Assembly (NCBI GenBank): GCA_963682025.1
Contig: OY821518.1
Coordinates: forward strand, 235,516,152-235,580,151
DNA from: Cordilura impudica
Lineage: Eukaryota > Arthropoda > Insecta > Diptera > Scathophagidae
Direction of reading: 5' to 3'
DNA: 64,000 bases
Part shown: one piece after another, positions 23,601-34,095 of the stretch
Position numbering within the stretch: the first letter of the stretch is position 1
How the letters are laid out: every line of letters begins with the position of its first letter
Made by a program: the position numbers and the translations under genes
The notes under the pieces: generated by a model
The model's database searches: none
The model's input: the letters and a program-made list of their open reading frames with translations, nothing else
Told to the model about the DNA's origin: nothing

Positions 23601-24468
23601 GCACTTGTTATCCAGACTTCAATATCAGGTAAAACTAATTAGTTTCTCGCCAATATGGGGTGGTTTTTTATCTTTAGTGGTTTAGTGCCGCGATTATTGA
23701 CAAACTTATAAAATTGTTTATGACTTTGGTTGACCCTTAAATTTGACAACAGGTAAATTAAGAAAGAGATCATTTGTTTACTGTAGAACCTATTGTGATC
23801 ATTTTATGACTTATTTTTTTGCTGATCAAAACAAAGCCAATAAACCCTTTCGCAGGTATTTTATTTAATTATTTTACTTTTACGTAGTCTAAAGTAAAAA
23901 AACAAAATTTTTTTTAGAGTAATTTTTTTAGAGTAATTTCATTAAAATGAAAAAAGTGTTCTACCGGGGGCTCGTGGGGGGTGCAAAAGTATATATAGGG
24001 TTAAACAGGATACATTCGCCTTTCTCCGGGTGGTATACGTTTCTTGTTCCCTTACTTCCTTTAGAAGTTCTATTCCACTAAAGTTTAAATTTGAGAAAAA
24101 TATAGTGGTTTCATAAATATTTCATAACGCCCCTAATATCAAACGTTAGAACTGTGACTACTTACAAAAACTAAAGACTATAATCCTACTAACATTATAA
24201 AAAAGACCGCAGGCCAATATCGATGATAGCTTGCGAGTAGTAACCATTTATTTTTGATAAAAAACAAAAAAAAAACACCTTTTGCTGAATTAAAAAAAAC
24301 AGTTGAGTTTGACAGCATGCCACGCCCACAATTATCAATAGTTTAACCTAATTTTTTGGCTACCTTAATCTGGATATATAAGCTACAAAAAGGAGTAAAA
24401 ATTTTAAAAATCGATGACAAAAAAAAATTTGACTTTTGGCCAATGAAATCAAAATTTGAGCCACAGTG
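20619..24468 (-). mobile_element. Transib transposon B, structurally complete
   Basis: 3,850 bp. Flanked by a perfect 5-bp duplication CAACG (20614-20618 and 24469-24473). Left end CACAGTGGCTGAAAATCATT; right end, read inward, CACTGTGGCTCAAATTTTGA. Both then reach CATTGGCCAAAA. One uninterrupted transposase frame lies on the minus strand. Confidence 0.95.
21374..23452 (-). CDS. Transib transposase, intact 692-aa frame
   Basis: RAG1-core-like DDE transposase that would bind CACWRTG termini in the nucleus and move the element by cut-and-paste. The uninterrupted 692-residue frame has a basic GRPRKSLDNCSDRSKRRKLK segment (about 108-127), first catalytic Asp in KWGCDGSSGQ (D287) and second in LTMIDGK (D402). 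The zinc Cys pair SSCIICQ (C418, C421) is followed by GLSPLHARIRLMEHILK. The zinc His pair in TVHKILYH is H585 and H590, and the catalytic Glu is in LSEEAQEKRNKD (E607). Spacing of the Cys and His pairs matches that reported for RAG1 (C727/C730, H937/H942). Its length is usual for the family. The start at 23452 is the first Met of the frame; a second at codon 20 is possible. No intron is needed. It may be active or only recently silent. Confidence 0.93.
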   Translation of the reverse strand: MIKSDKKVITDANKNIEKNMENFSYKELAEEYFRNKNQEDVLSYVKIKLNLNSSSTEIQEQLSNFVKVLKKRLKEVNYCKQKFYNKSANWLEGQLNVGGETAKLDKAGRPRKSLDNCSDRSKRRKLKNFNEEIGSTNIKESFLHQLRAQNQLTKVDIIEKTCNASPVRTKRILKSIPTPSDAKQFTNEEALALFLDLKLTKHQYIQLRLRAIEKGSNMYPAYHHITAAKIDCLPSKDTITITPISAEVQLQSLLDHTAKRLLQSITGTELKKYGNTKLILFCKWGCDGSSGQKQYKQVVCENISDSDMFMVSFVPLRLKKILEDSEPSSSTTQTMDIWKNETPSSTKYCRPIKFEFKKESHDAINKEVSDIKAQIATLQPLQLQLDGQQIEVSYQLVLTMIDGKVGQALTNTKAASSCIICQATSSQLNQVPTKSFDNTDAFEFGLSPLHARIRLMEHILKISYDLDFGPSGSIRNNETNKELRSSKKKHVQDEYRKFGLIIDQPKQGSGNTNDGNTARRFFSDPETASEITGVDLNLIFRFKIILEVLACNEEIDSRKFGDYAKETAKIYTTNYPWRNMSATVHKILYHGEDVIKYHLVPLGDLSEEAQEKRNKDYRFYRQHNTRKMSRNSTNEDLFNILLATSDPFISSIRNQWIVEHRDLDEEAKKLLKNRNSTEQNMEYLQSIFESNE

Positions 24469-25033
24469 CAACGTTCATACCAGTCGTTGCGCGTATTTTG
24501 TAGCTTTAAATAAATATGTTGTTAACTTATACATATATTCTTGATCCTTATAACAACTCGTGTCGATATAGCGATGGCCGTCTGTCCGTCTTTCTGTTGA
24601 AATCACGCTCACTCACAAAATCAACCATTTACTTTGGTAAACTTAAAATAATATTATTTGTCATTATTTTGACACGTTGGTATTTGAAATGGGCTAAATC
24701 GGATATCATGGTGCCAAGATATGACCTAAAATTTGATAAAAAGTTCGGTGTTTTTGTTGTAATAATTTAGTTTATCAAAGTGTTTACTTTTTCAAATATT
24801 TTGTTTACATTTGTTATAAATAGTGCAATAAGTGAAGGAATTGAGGTAAACGTAAACGTAAGGTGGAGGGTATGCAATATTCGGCATAGCCGAAATATAC
24901 ACTCTTACTTGTTTTTATTTAAAAAAGAAAAAATATTGGCATAAAATAGCTTAACTTCAGAAAAAAAAAACAAAACCTAAAAGTATTTATTTTTATACTG
25001 TTGACAAAACTTAGGAGACCTTTACTTTACAAT

Positions 25034-26202
25034 CAGTGTTGGCATTTTAGCATTTTAGTTGCTAGATTTAGCAACTTTTTTTTGTCGCTTAGCATCCAAA
25101 ATTTATGAAAAGATGCTAGATGCTAACTTAGCATCTTTTATTAATAAAAAGTTGCTTTTAGCATCTTTTTTTTTTTTTTGATTTTTTTCATTATTTTTGA
25201 ATATATAATTTTAATGGTATCGATATGTTTAAATTTCAAAACGTGTTTACCACTCTGCTCGTTTCTTTCAACAATTCTAACAAAACATTTTGAAATAGAA
25301 GAATGTAAACAGCAACAACAGTTTTTAATCAATTAAAAAGGTGATTGCCAAAAAATATAATTGCATTTAAAAAAATGCCAAAATTTTAAATACAAAACAC
25401 ATTAAACCGGGTAAAAAACCGATAACCAATATATTAGAGGAGTCTAAATTTAGATCATCTGAAACAGAAAAAATTCAAATCCAATTGAGTTATATCACAG
25501 AACAATATTGGGATACAGCACTGAATACAACCTCTTTATGAATTGAAGTTAACAAAAATTCTATTGGCAAAAGTCGATTTAAAGAGTTATCCACATTTGT
25601 ATTGTCTTTATTAGTTCTGTCTATTTCAAAAGCCGGAGTTGAACGTTCGTTTAATTTAATGATTTTAGTTAAAAGCAAACTTTGCAACAGAATAAAATCC
25701 GAGTTATTAAATTCTGTAATACGTATAAAAGGTTTGAAATTGAAAAATGGGTGCTGTTACACTTACAATATACCGAGCGATGTCGTTGAAAGTCGATCGT
25801 CAGAAAAATATCAGAGCCAAGAAGAACTTGAAGATGAAAACATCAGAAAAACATTAGTTTCCATAAACCAATTATTGTAATATACTCGTATCTTTTGATA
25901 ATGTAAATTCTGTTATATTTGAAATAAAAAAAAATCTCTCTAAAATTAAAAATATTTAATTTAAAATTAAAAAAGCTCAAAATAATTATATTTTAAATTT
26001 TGAAATATAAATCGAAACTTATGTTTTATATTAATTTTTCCATTTAAAAACCAAAGAATTAATTAAAAAGTACTTTATTTTTCAATCAAAAGGTAATGAA
26101 ATTAAAAAAAAAATTAGCATCTTTTATTTTGACTCCAGTACGTTTTAGCATCTTTATTTTTGCAATTTAGCTTCTTTTCAATTTCAAATTATGGCAACGC
26201 TG
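25034..26202 (+). mobile_element. hAT transposon, internally deleted
   Basis: Perfect 8-bp target duplication TTTACAAT (25026-25033 and 26203-26210). Ends are CAGTGTTGGCAT and, inward from the right, CAGCGTTGCCAT. Both subterminal regions are crowded with TTAGCATC motifs, at least five on the left and two or three on the right. These are probable transposase binding sites. Confidence 0.92.
25440..25880 (+). pseudogene. hAT transposase C-terminal (dimerisation) remnant
   Basis: The frame reads EQYWDTALN, a stop, then GKSRFKELSTFVLSLLVLSISKAGVERSF, LVKSKLCNRIKSELLNSVIRIKGLKL and GCCYTYNIPSDV. This matches the conserved hAT C-terminal block (normally SLPHSNA..ER.FS, KTKLRNR, LL.IK). The catalytic domain and BED finger are absent, so the element depends on another copy. 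Confidence 0.82.
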
Positions 26203-26339
26203 TTTACAATGATTGAAAACATTCCCTCTATTTTTTTGTTTCAATATTTTGTTGAGTATCAATTAAAATTTGATGTATAACATTCAAATTCAAAATATAA
26301 ACAAATATTAACAGTATAAACTATTTAATTGCAACATTT

Positions 26340-27184
26340 AAATCAACAGTATCCATTATTTTTTATTACTGCTTCACAACGCCGCGGTATGGAGTCAATT
26401 TAATTGTTTATGATATTCATTGAAACTTTTTGCCACTCTGAGATGAGATCTGTTTTGTTTGTGTAATTTTGTGTACGTATTTTTCGACCTAAACTTTCCA
26501 TGATTTTCTTTGGGACTGATGTTGTCATGTTGAAACTTCCAGATCAAGGCATATTTTCCTCCGCGTATGGATACATTACTTCATTTAGAATTTGCCTGTA
26601 TCCAATTCCATTTAGTCCCTTTTACTACATGAATTGGACGCATTTCTTGACCCAAAACGCAACCCCATATCATAACATTGCTACCGCCAAACTCAACAAA
26701 TTTATTTGTATATTTTAGGTCTAGTCTTTTTCCCTTTGGTCTTCGTACCAACGTTCTTCCATTAAATTAAACTTGGACGCATCTGAAAAGAGAACAGTAT
26801 TCAAATTCTGTCTTGACCAGTTCATATGTTCTTTAGTAAAATGTATACCAGCCAGGCCATTTTTTCTGATATCAGTGGTTTCTTCACAGGACAAAAACAA
26901 CCAAGATCCGCCTCAATTGCTCGTTGAAAAAAAAGTTCGAGCACATATTTTTAGTTGCAGATTGTTAATGATCTCTTTCTGTACCATTTTTGGAATCTGT
27001 TATTTATATTATATTATCCTGTCTTTGACTCATTTTACGGGGCCTTGCCCAAATGTTGAGTCGTCACTGTACTTTTTCCACGATATAGAACATTTCTCAC
27101 AAATTTTCTTTTGCTTAAGACCAGCGGTAAAATCATCTATTGTTCTGGTTTTTAACTTTTCAAAAAACTTTTTTCTTGCCATTA
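26340..27184 (-). pseudogene. Tc1-like transposase, degenerate
   Basis: Minus strand from about 27184: MARKKFFEKLKTRTIDDF starts the paired-type DNA-binding domain. Further along are NWSRQNLNTVLFSDASKFNL (first Asp, with the family S/E-SKFNL box), WYGVAFWVKK, YRQILNEVMYPYAEENMP and finally SMNIINN*IDSIPRRCEAVIKNNGY, the characteristic end. The QQDNDPKH-DLNPIEHLW region is largely deleted and stops are frequent. No inverted termini were found. Confidence 0.8.
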
Positions 27185-27549
27185 ATTTAAATAATTAATA
27201 TTAAGATTAAAACATTGAAAAATACAATTAAACATTTTTTTGATATCACTAAAAAAATATTTTTTCCCCTAATATATTTTTTTTTCTAACTCGATTTGTT
27301 GTAACAAATTTGTTATCCTTCGGTAGAGAACACACCAAAGAGTGATTTCTAAAGAAATACATAATTTTAGGACTTAACGTGAAATTAATAAAAAACAAAA
27401 TTAGCAAATCCAGAATTTCCTAAAAGTTTCCCATGTATTATCACCCACTGTATTTATTTTGTTTATATTATTTTTTCCAACAGCAATTTCAAAATTTAAA
27501 AAATTTTGTTTTGATTTTGTAAATTTTAGTTTAGGTTTTTGGGTTTCAG

Positions 27550-27974
27550 TTAAACTTATGCCGTTTTGTTTTCTGACAAAAAATGTCACATTTTATTTGC
27601 ACTTTTTTTTCGGAAAGTGTATTTTTTTATATTTTCTGAATTAAGAGCAACCTTATCATATACATCAATCGAAAGGTATCAAAGTCGAGCCCTCGTAAAT
27701 CGCAAAAATTGCAGCCATTGACTTTTTTTCAGGTCATATTGTGAGAACATTTCCCCATTGTTTCCCATTTTTGAATATTTTCACCCTATGAGAAGGATAA
27801 TAATCAATTTTTTTGCATTTTATGAATACCGCACTTTGAAACCTTTCGATTGATGTAAATATAAGTTAAGGTTGCTTTTAATTCAGATTATGTAAAAAAA
27901 ATACACTTTTTCGAAAAAAGTGCAAATAAAATGCGACATTTTTAGTCAGAAAAGAAACCGGCATTAGTTTAAAC
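27550..27974. repeat. Foldback/MITE with ~135-bp inverted arms
   Basis: The left arm (27550-27684) contains atgccgttttg, tttgcactttttttcggaaa and catcaatcgaaaggt. It is repeated inverted in 27831-27974 as acctttcgattgatg, tcgaaaaaagtgcaaa and ccggcat. The central loop is about 146 bp. No coding capacity. Confidence 0.85.
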
Positions 27975-29230
27975 TACAACTTTCAAATTATTTGACGAAA
28001 GCGTTAAAAATCGTGAGTTTAACTGTGCGAAATTAAATTGACTTTAAAAAAACTCAGTTTTATAACTTTAAGAATGAGTTGAAAACTTGAGTTTAACCAA
28101 CATTTCAAAAACTTTCTCTTATTAAATGTTATTTTAGAATGTTCATATAAGTCAATTTAATAATTGCCTTCAAAAGTTTTGAAAACAATTTTTTCACGAA
28201 AAATGGTGAAACTTTTCTTGTTTATATATTTTTTTCCACAACTGTATACAGTTAAAAAAAATCAAAATTACTGAAATTCTCTTCAAGATATAACTTTCAT
28301 AAAAAGCTTATTAAAAATAACTACAAACCTTCCAGAAAAAAACCTTCCATTTATGTAAAGATACAATTAAATCAAATTAATATAAAAATTATTGTTATTC
28401 ATTTTAAAGGTTGTTATTATTAAGCTGCAAATGGTTCGTTAAATTAAATTAACAATACAATTTTACAAAGTATTTTAGAGTTGTCTATCATTTATTTATT
28501 AATATGTATTATTTAGATATAATCAAATAAATTCAAGAGGTTTTCTTTTGAATTTCCAAAGCCAACAGTTTTTATTTTTCCATGTGGATACAATGTCATA
28601 AAATTATCATTGTATATAATGCAATTGTATACTAAGATTAAAAAATTAACCAAAGCCTGTAGACTGTTAATTTAATTATGCTCTCTTGAAAAGACAAACA
28701 AAGATTTTAGTTTAAGATACATATATATATATGGAATTATGTTCAATTTATTTTTAAATAAAATATACATGCATATTTATTAGAATTTATAAACAATTAA
28801 GGAATAGATTACATTTAAAATTTAAAAAAAATATATATATAGCTTTATATTAATAATAGAAAATAAAAGCAAAAAAAAAATGTAAAAAATTCAAGTAAAT
28901 ATTTATAACAAATCTATGTAAAATTTATATTCATTAAAAAATAATTTCGACATTTTATATTGAAGTCATGAAAAATATTGGAAATGTAAATTAAAGAATA
29001 TATTTTAAATACAATCTCCTTAGAATTTTCTTAAAAGTAGTAAATAGAGTAGAGAAATTAGTTTAAAAAAATATGGTCATTTAATCATGAATATTTAAAA
29101 ATATTATTTAAAATATTTAATAACAATCAATCAAATCGAGTTTTCCATCTTATTTTGCAAACCAATAATCAAGTCCTGTATTTCAAAATATCAACAAATA
29201 TATCAAAGCAATACTATTATTTATGCAAAT
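27975..29230. other. AT-rich DNA downstream of pr
   Basis: Very AT-rich, with no clear coding or repeat structure. It probably includes the pr 3' UTR at its right end. Confidence 0.5.
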
Positions 29231-29440
29231 TTAATCGGAATCTGATGAGATATTATTACAGCTGGTTTTAGCTGTACGTTTATTATTAAAATATTGGCCA
29301 TTTTGTATGTATGGTCCACGGTAAGTAACAGAATTCTTATCGGTTTCATAAATTTTGACTTCATACAATAAATCGGGACGTTTCAAGGCTTGACGAACAT
29401 TGTCCCAAACAAATACGGTTAAGTTTTCGGTAGTACTTGG
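29231..29440 (-). CDS. pr: 6-pyruvoyl-tetrahydropterin synthase, exon 4 (last)
   Basis: Acceptor gttttcttacag precedes PSTTENLTVFVWDN. The exon carries E103 of the STTEN motif and E130 of KIYETD, which match the conserved Glu residues that hold the pterin substrate in the family. After TYRGPY, where most orthologues stop, the frame runs about 24 more residues (a serine/asparagine-rich tail ending SSDSD) to a stop at 29231. The tail may be lineage-specific. Confidence 0.93.
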   Translation of the reverse strand, partial: PSTTENLTVFVWDNVRQALKRPDLLYEVKIYETDKNSVTYRGPYIQNGQYFNNKRTAKTSCNNISSDSD

Positions 29441-29512
29441 CTGTAAGAAAACAGCGAAAGGATTAACCACATAAATTTAAAAAGAAAACTGTATTAACTT
29501 GAATGATCATAC

Positions 29513-29658
29513 CACATTTTGAAAATATTCAACATCTTTATCCAAATTTTTATGATCCAATTGTTTAAATATTACACCATCCATGGCCAGCTTTAAGTCG
29601 GTAATATTCATTACCATACCAGTACGTACATCAATGGGACCACGAACTGTTACTTCAA
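29513..29658 (-). CDS. pr: 6-pyruvoyl-tetrahydropterin synthase, exon 3
   Basis: Encodes EVTVRGPIDVRTGMVMNITDLK and QLDHKNLDKD. D84 and H85 in the LDHKNLD motif are the partners of the catalytic Cys in this family. It is bounded by acceptor tttttgtttacag and donor GTATGATC. The exon joins exon 2 in phase (ACG G|TT GAA). It lies 21 kb downstream of exon 2. Confidence 0.93.
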
Positions 29659-30340
29659 CTGTAAACAAAAATGTAGTATTATTTTCTGTTTTTCATAATA
29701 AGACAATATACATATATATTAAAAAAGCAAAAAATCAATTTAAAAAAATTATTCAGCACATTTGCCTGTTCTTGTTCTCACTTTCACATCTGTTTTAGTC
29801 GTTTATTTTCGATCAGAAAAACCTTGTGAAAGTCATAGAATATCATTTCATTCCAATAAACAACACTTGGTAAAAATCAAAGTGCATTTGAAGGTCGAGT
29901 ACTTTTTTATGTATTGTGGCCTGCTCAACGCAAAAATCGCAATAATAAAAATGTTTAAGGACAAATTCTTTTATAATATTTTTCAGAAGTAGTTCCCTAT
30001 TTAGACCGAAACAACGAAGCTGGTAACTAAAGGTATGAATATATAGTTAATAAAAAATTCCGTTAGTCATGCAAAAATTGTTCTCAAATCAAATTAGTAA
30101 GTTAAGTTCAATGGGCGGGCAGAAATCAGCAATAACAACTTAGCGCTAGATTTAGCGCCTTTTAATTACCCATTAGCATATTTTAAGTAGTAAATACAGT
30201 AGAATATGCTCTTTTTAGCGATTTTAAAAAGAATCGGACAAACAATTAATCAAACAAAAGTTAATTAAGTTCACAAAATTTCTTATGTACAAGCAAAGAG
30301 CTTAATTGCCATTATTAAATAAATTTTTTTACCAGCGTCG
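29659..30340. other. Left end of the pr giant intron, AT-rich
   Basis: No recognised coding sequence between exon 3 and Transib C. Confidence 0.5.
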
Positions 30341-30659
30341 CACAGTGTTGCCATTCGAGTTATTTCGTTGCAAAAATCACAACTTTTGAACCAATTGAGG
30401 TAATCAAATAAATTAAAGGCATATCATAGATAATTGTGCAACTTATGAAATAAGTGGATGAACAAGGTGCTACGCCTAGATGCTTACTTATGGGTTATCA
30501 AAGGTTAAATTTGTTACCGGCATAAAAAAATTACGGTTATGTCAACTAAAAAATGTGATTTTTAACCATTTTATAGTTTTTATGTTTCTTTTTTTTGTGT
30601 TTTAAAATTTGTATCAATAATTAGAAAAATAAATTAAAAAAAGTTAAGATTTTCGAATT

Positions 30660-31720
30660 TTTTATTTTAATTGCTTCAAAATAATTATCACAATTCAATA
30701 CAGAAGGTGCATCTAATAGACTAATCATTTCTGAACTATAATTATGAAATACGTGGATCGGAAGATGCTGCCAACATGTTGAAGAGGTCCTCAGTTTGCC
30801 TTACCCTTGATGCTTTTAACATGTTCGAGCATCTATACTATTTATAAAATTTGTTGATGGACTCATGAGGCTCTTCGGAAAGCTCTCCAATTGGCAAAGA
30901 CTAATATTCAAATATATCTTTACCATGCGCCATGGGTCAATTTCTTCAGTGGATACATTTCCGCCAAAAGTTATGCAGTTTTCGAAGCATATGCTCCATA
31001 TTTTTATAGAATTAATCTTTTCTTTGCAGTTTAAAACATTCAAGATCGTTCCCAATCTTTTAAAGATTTGATTGTTAATTCCAGTTATTCGAGTTACTGT
31101 TTCATCATTTTCCAAAAATCTCCGCGAAGTGTTTTCATTTTTTGAGTTCTCGTATCCACATCTGGGGGTAGTCTACTTTTAGTCTACGCATCCTGTATTC
31201 GGTTCTTTCTGATCTTTTGCTTAAGTGCTCCTCCTTTTGTGGAAGGGAATATGCCAATTTTGGCAAAAACTCCATACACCTTATCCTTGCGTACAATATT
31301 GAGATTCCATATTCATAATTGCTCTCCTCGTTTGTAAAATCGTTCAAATTTCCGAAGTCCTTTTGCGTCTTTTTGGTAATCGGGCATGATAATGTTGTGG
31401 TTGTATTTGTTAGTTCGTTTACGACTTTTCTGTCAACCATGATCAAGATATTTTCCTTCTCTAATTTTCAGCACTGTGGTTCATGTGGTGGGTTCATCTT
31501 CTGCCAATGTATGCAGGAAGGTATCCTCATTAAGCCAGTACTCGTATTTTGAGTTGAATTTCTGAATGCCTCGGCATACTGTCATCCATTTCGTCTTGAT
31601 ATTTGCATATGTCAGGCGAAGAGTGTTTTTATACTTTCGTTTCTCTGCAGATTATCGTATAAGTCATCAAGTTCTTCTAAGCAGCTTCCACGAAATCTGT
31701 TGGGGTGGTTGAGTTCCTAG
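30660..31720 (-). pseudogene. Transib C transposase, heavily decayed
   Basis: Pieces of the C-terminal half align with copy A: MVDRKVVNELTN (second Asp region), CPITKKTQK (first zinc Cys kept, second lost), YGISILYARIRCMEFLPKLAY, TRITGINNQIFKRLGTILNVLNCK. A LPIGELSEE-type segment is broken. Many frame changes, and the N-terminal half is largely missing. Inactive. Confidence 0.82.
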
Positions 31721-32104
31721 AGTGTCGGAAATAATTTTCCACACTAGATATAAAGCAGTTGTCGCGCCAACTTTCAATCATAGACTAATCCAGGGATTAT
31801 GGATTAGTCTGATCTACTACCTGATAGGTACCATTTGGAATACGGTTTTATGACAGGGCTATGCTCCCATGTCTAAAAATGTACCTGTTACTTGTATGCA
31901 CATGGGATATATGTCAAATTAAGCAATGTTGATATTATGTGCATCCTGTATATGTACCTGAATTTACCAGGGATGCACGCCTTGCAATTTCTGGAACAAT
32001 GCCTTTTTACCTCTAGCAGCCGAAGGATCAGCTGGACTTTGTTGAATAAGGTAAAGGAATAATCAAGGAACATATGGAAGGTATAAAAAGTTATAAATTT
32101 ATTT

Positions 32105-33473
32105 ATTTATTTAGCAGCACTTATACTCATAATAAATTATGAGTATAAATATATTTATTTTATTAGGTACTAACGACAGAGGTTTTTGACCCAATTTTTA
32201 TAAACATGAGAGTTATTTTTATATAAGGTGATATATATTACAATATTTAAGAATGTTTTTACTAAATTTATATTTTCTATGTTTACATTGCGTAGCAAAT
32301 CGGGTAAACATAGTTTTCCCAATAGGTTGATTTGGGCTTCATTAATGGAACTGTAGTTGAAAATTAAATGGTTTGAGCTTATGATGTCTGTGTTGCATAG
32401 CGGACAAATTTCTGGTCTCGATCCACTAAAAATATGTCGATGTGTTATGTAGGTATGACCTATCCTTAATCTGGTTTATTTTTGTAAATTCAACCTAGAC
32501 GTATTATGGGGATATGTTGGTTTTATTTTATTAGGGTTGATGATTTTGTAGTGATGCTGGTAGTTTGCCCCATTCATCGATATCCATTTCATTAATGTAA
32601 TATGAAATAAATTTGTGAATATCTTTTTTGTTTGTAGAACGATATTCTATAATTGGTGCATGTGTAGCGTATTTGGCGGCTTTATGGGCTAATGTGTTTC
32701 CCAATATACCAATATGACTAGGAATCCACATGACTTTAAATTTGGGTGGATACTTGATTAGGATGTCTCGAATTTTAGAGATGATTGTATTTTTCTTATA
32801 GATATTTTGAATTGATGTTACTGTAGATTTAGAGTCCGAGCATATCAAGTATTTACCAGGAAAACTTTTGTATTTGTTTATAGCATAATAAATAGCTGTT
32901 GCTTCCGCTGTGAAAATAGAAGACCTGTGATCGAGAATTGCTAGAAAGTCGGTTTGAAGGTTATCGTTTATAATCGCCATTGCGGTGGAAGTATCTGTTT
33001 TTGAACCATCTGTGTAGAGAATTTTCCAATTCTTATTTTTGTATGAAGAAGAAATTTCTTCAAATAGAGATGTATAGTAATGATCGTGTGTAGAGTTTTT
33101 TGGTAGAGTCGTTAAATTTTCTACAAAGCTGGAGCTTTTTAAATTCCAAGGCGGTTCGGAGGAAAAATAAACTTTTTGTGGTTTTGTGTCAATATCCATA
33201 TTTTTAGCATGTTTAAGGGCTAGATATATTGTGGACGGAAATCTAAGTGGTAATTGTGTTGGAATGAGTGAAATGCGTTTTAAGAGAAGCTGTTCTGCAG
33301 GGAAAATAATTTTCGCGATCAGCTTTGATGTTAGCCAATTACATCTTTGTTCCAATGTGGGTAATCCTGATTCCGCTATTAAATTTTTTATTGGAGTTGT
33401 CCTTAGCGCACCAAGGGCAATTCTGATAGAGGAATTGTAAATCGGATATATTTTTTTAAGTTGAGTTTTTGAT
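32105..33473 (-). mobile_element. LINE with RNase H domain, copy 1, 5'-truncated
   Basis: Inserted in Transib C with a perfect 15-bp duplication GTTATAAATTTATTT (32090-32104 and 33474-33488). The 3' end (left) closes with a TAAATAAATA tail. The sequence is nearly identical to 38260-39491 plus 43754-43890. This copy has no Helitron and therefore shows the empty site. Confidence 0.93.
32531..33472 (-). CDS. LINE ORF2 C-terminal part with RNase H, open frame
   Basis: RNase H domain of an I/LOA-like non-LTR retrotransposon, which removes RNA from the RNA-DNA hybrid. The frame shows the expected order: ILYTDGSKTD (first Asp), FTAEATAIYYAI (Glu), LICSDSKSTV (Asp) and WIPSHIGILGNTLAHKAAK (His and final residues). 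The N-terminal half is reverse-transcriptase thumb/connection sequence. The open frame continues 30 codons into the flanking Transib DNA by chance; only the part from 33472 belongs to the LINE. Four amino-acid differences were seen against copy 2 over about 270 residues. Confidence 0.85.
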   Translation of the reverse strand, partial: SKTQLKKIYPIYNSSIRIALGALRTTPIKNLIAESGLPTLEQRCNWLTSKLIAKIIFPAEQLLLKRISLIPTQLPLRFPSTIYLALKHAKNMDIDTKPQKVYFSSEPPWNLKSSSFVENLTTLPKNSTHDHYYTSLFEEISSSYKNKNWKILYTDGSKTDTSTAMAIINDNLQTDFLAILDHRSSIFTAEATAIYYAINKYKSFPGKYLICSDSKSTVTSIQNIYKKNTIISKIRDILIKYPPKFKVMWIPSHIGILGNTLAHKAAKYATHAPIIEYRSTNKKDIHKFISYYINEMDIDEWGKLPASLQNHQP

Positions 33474-33584
33474 GTTATAAATTTATTTTCCATCAAAGTT
33501 GAAAAATAGTAAAAAAAAAAAAAAAATAGACAGTTGATAATACCTGCAGAAACACTAAGCAAACAGTAAACCTTTTTTTTTCTA

Positions 33585-33780
33585 TAATATCTATATATTA
33601 ATACGTGAAGGTAAATTTTTAGTTCCCCGTTTTAAGCAATAAGCGGGCACGGAGGAGTGTGAAAATTGGCATAGTTATAGTTCATATGGAGGAGAAGCTG
33701 AGAATGATAAAATTTATGTTTACTCTGTCTTAAAAATAAATTAAATTAATTAAAATAAAATATTTATAATAATTCGTTAC
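33585..33780 (+). repeat. Possible Helitron-like terminal fragment
   Basis: Starts tctatatattaatacgtgaa and contains gcgggcacggaggagtgtga. The opening resembles 5' TC(TATATA) ends common in insect Helitrons. Copy A has nothing equivalent at this point, so it is an insertion in Transib C. The other boundary is unclear. Confidence 0.35.
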
Positions 33781-34095
33781 GCCCTGTTCATGCGAATGAT
33801 TTAAATTTTATATTATACGCCCTGTGTTGAATTATGAATTGCTAAAATTGATTAGCATACCTTTAGGTTCATTTAAATATTCATAATTTTTTTTATATTA
33901 AAAAAACATTAAAAAAAATTATATGAAAAAATAACATTTCCTAGAATTTGCACTTGAATTTCGGGTGCTGGGCTAGAAACAAAAAATTGTCTAAAAAATG
34001 TGTGTTTCCTTGAAGGTAGCAAATTTGTAACATTTGAACAAGGTGAGTTTATTCAAAATATCGTAAGCACACATGAAATTTTTGGTTTTTGCTTA

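Larger units (their letters stand above)
20448..24914 (+). repeat. Dispersed repeat with ATACCCTCCAC ends, split by Transib B
   Basis: The left part (20448-20613) opens with ttttataccctccac. The right part (24474-24914) contains ggccgtctgtccgtctttct, tgttgaaatcacgct and ends with ggtggagggtatgcaatatt, the inverse of the opening. Similar TATACCCTNCACC-ended repeats are common in fly genomes. Transib B lies between the two halves. No coding capacity. Confidence 0.6.
30341..34095 (-). mobile_element. Transib transposon C, truncated and split by a LINE
   Basis: The left end starts CACAGTGTTGCCATTCGAGT and has GCAAAAATC at 30-38, like copy A; CGTCG precedes it. The right side still aligns with A (gtttattcaaaa, cacatgaaa, ggtttttgc) but stops before the terminal heptamer. 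A LINE (32105-33473) interrupts it. Confidence 0.8.

Noticed and set aside
32531..33562. A 343-residue frame starting at 33562 as one natural protein
   Set aside because: The first 30 codons lie outside the LINE, in Transib C DNA and its target duplication. They are a chance extension.
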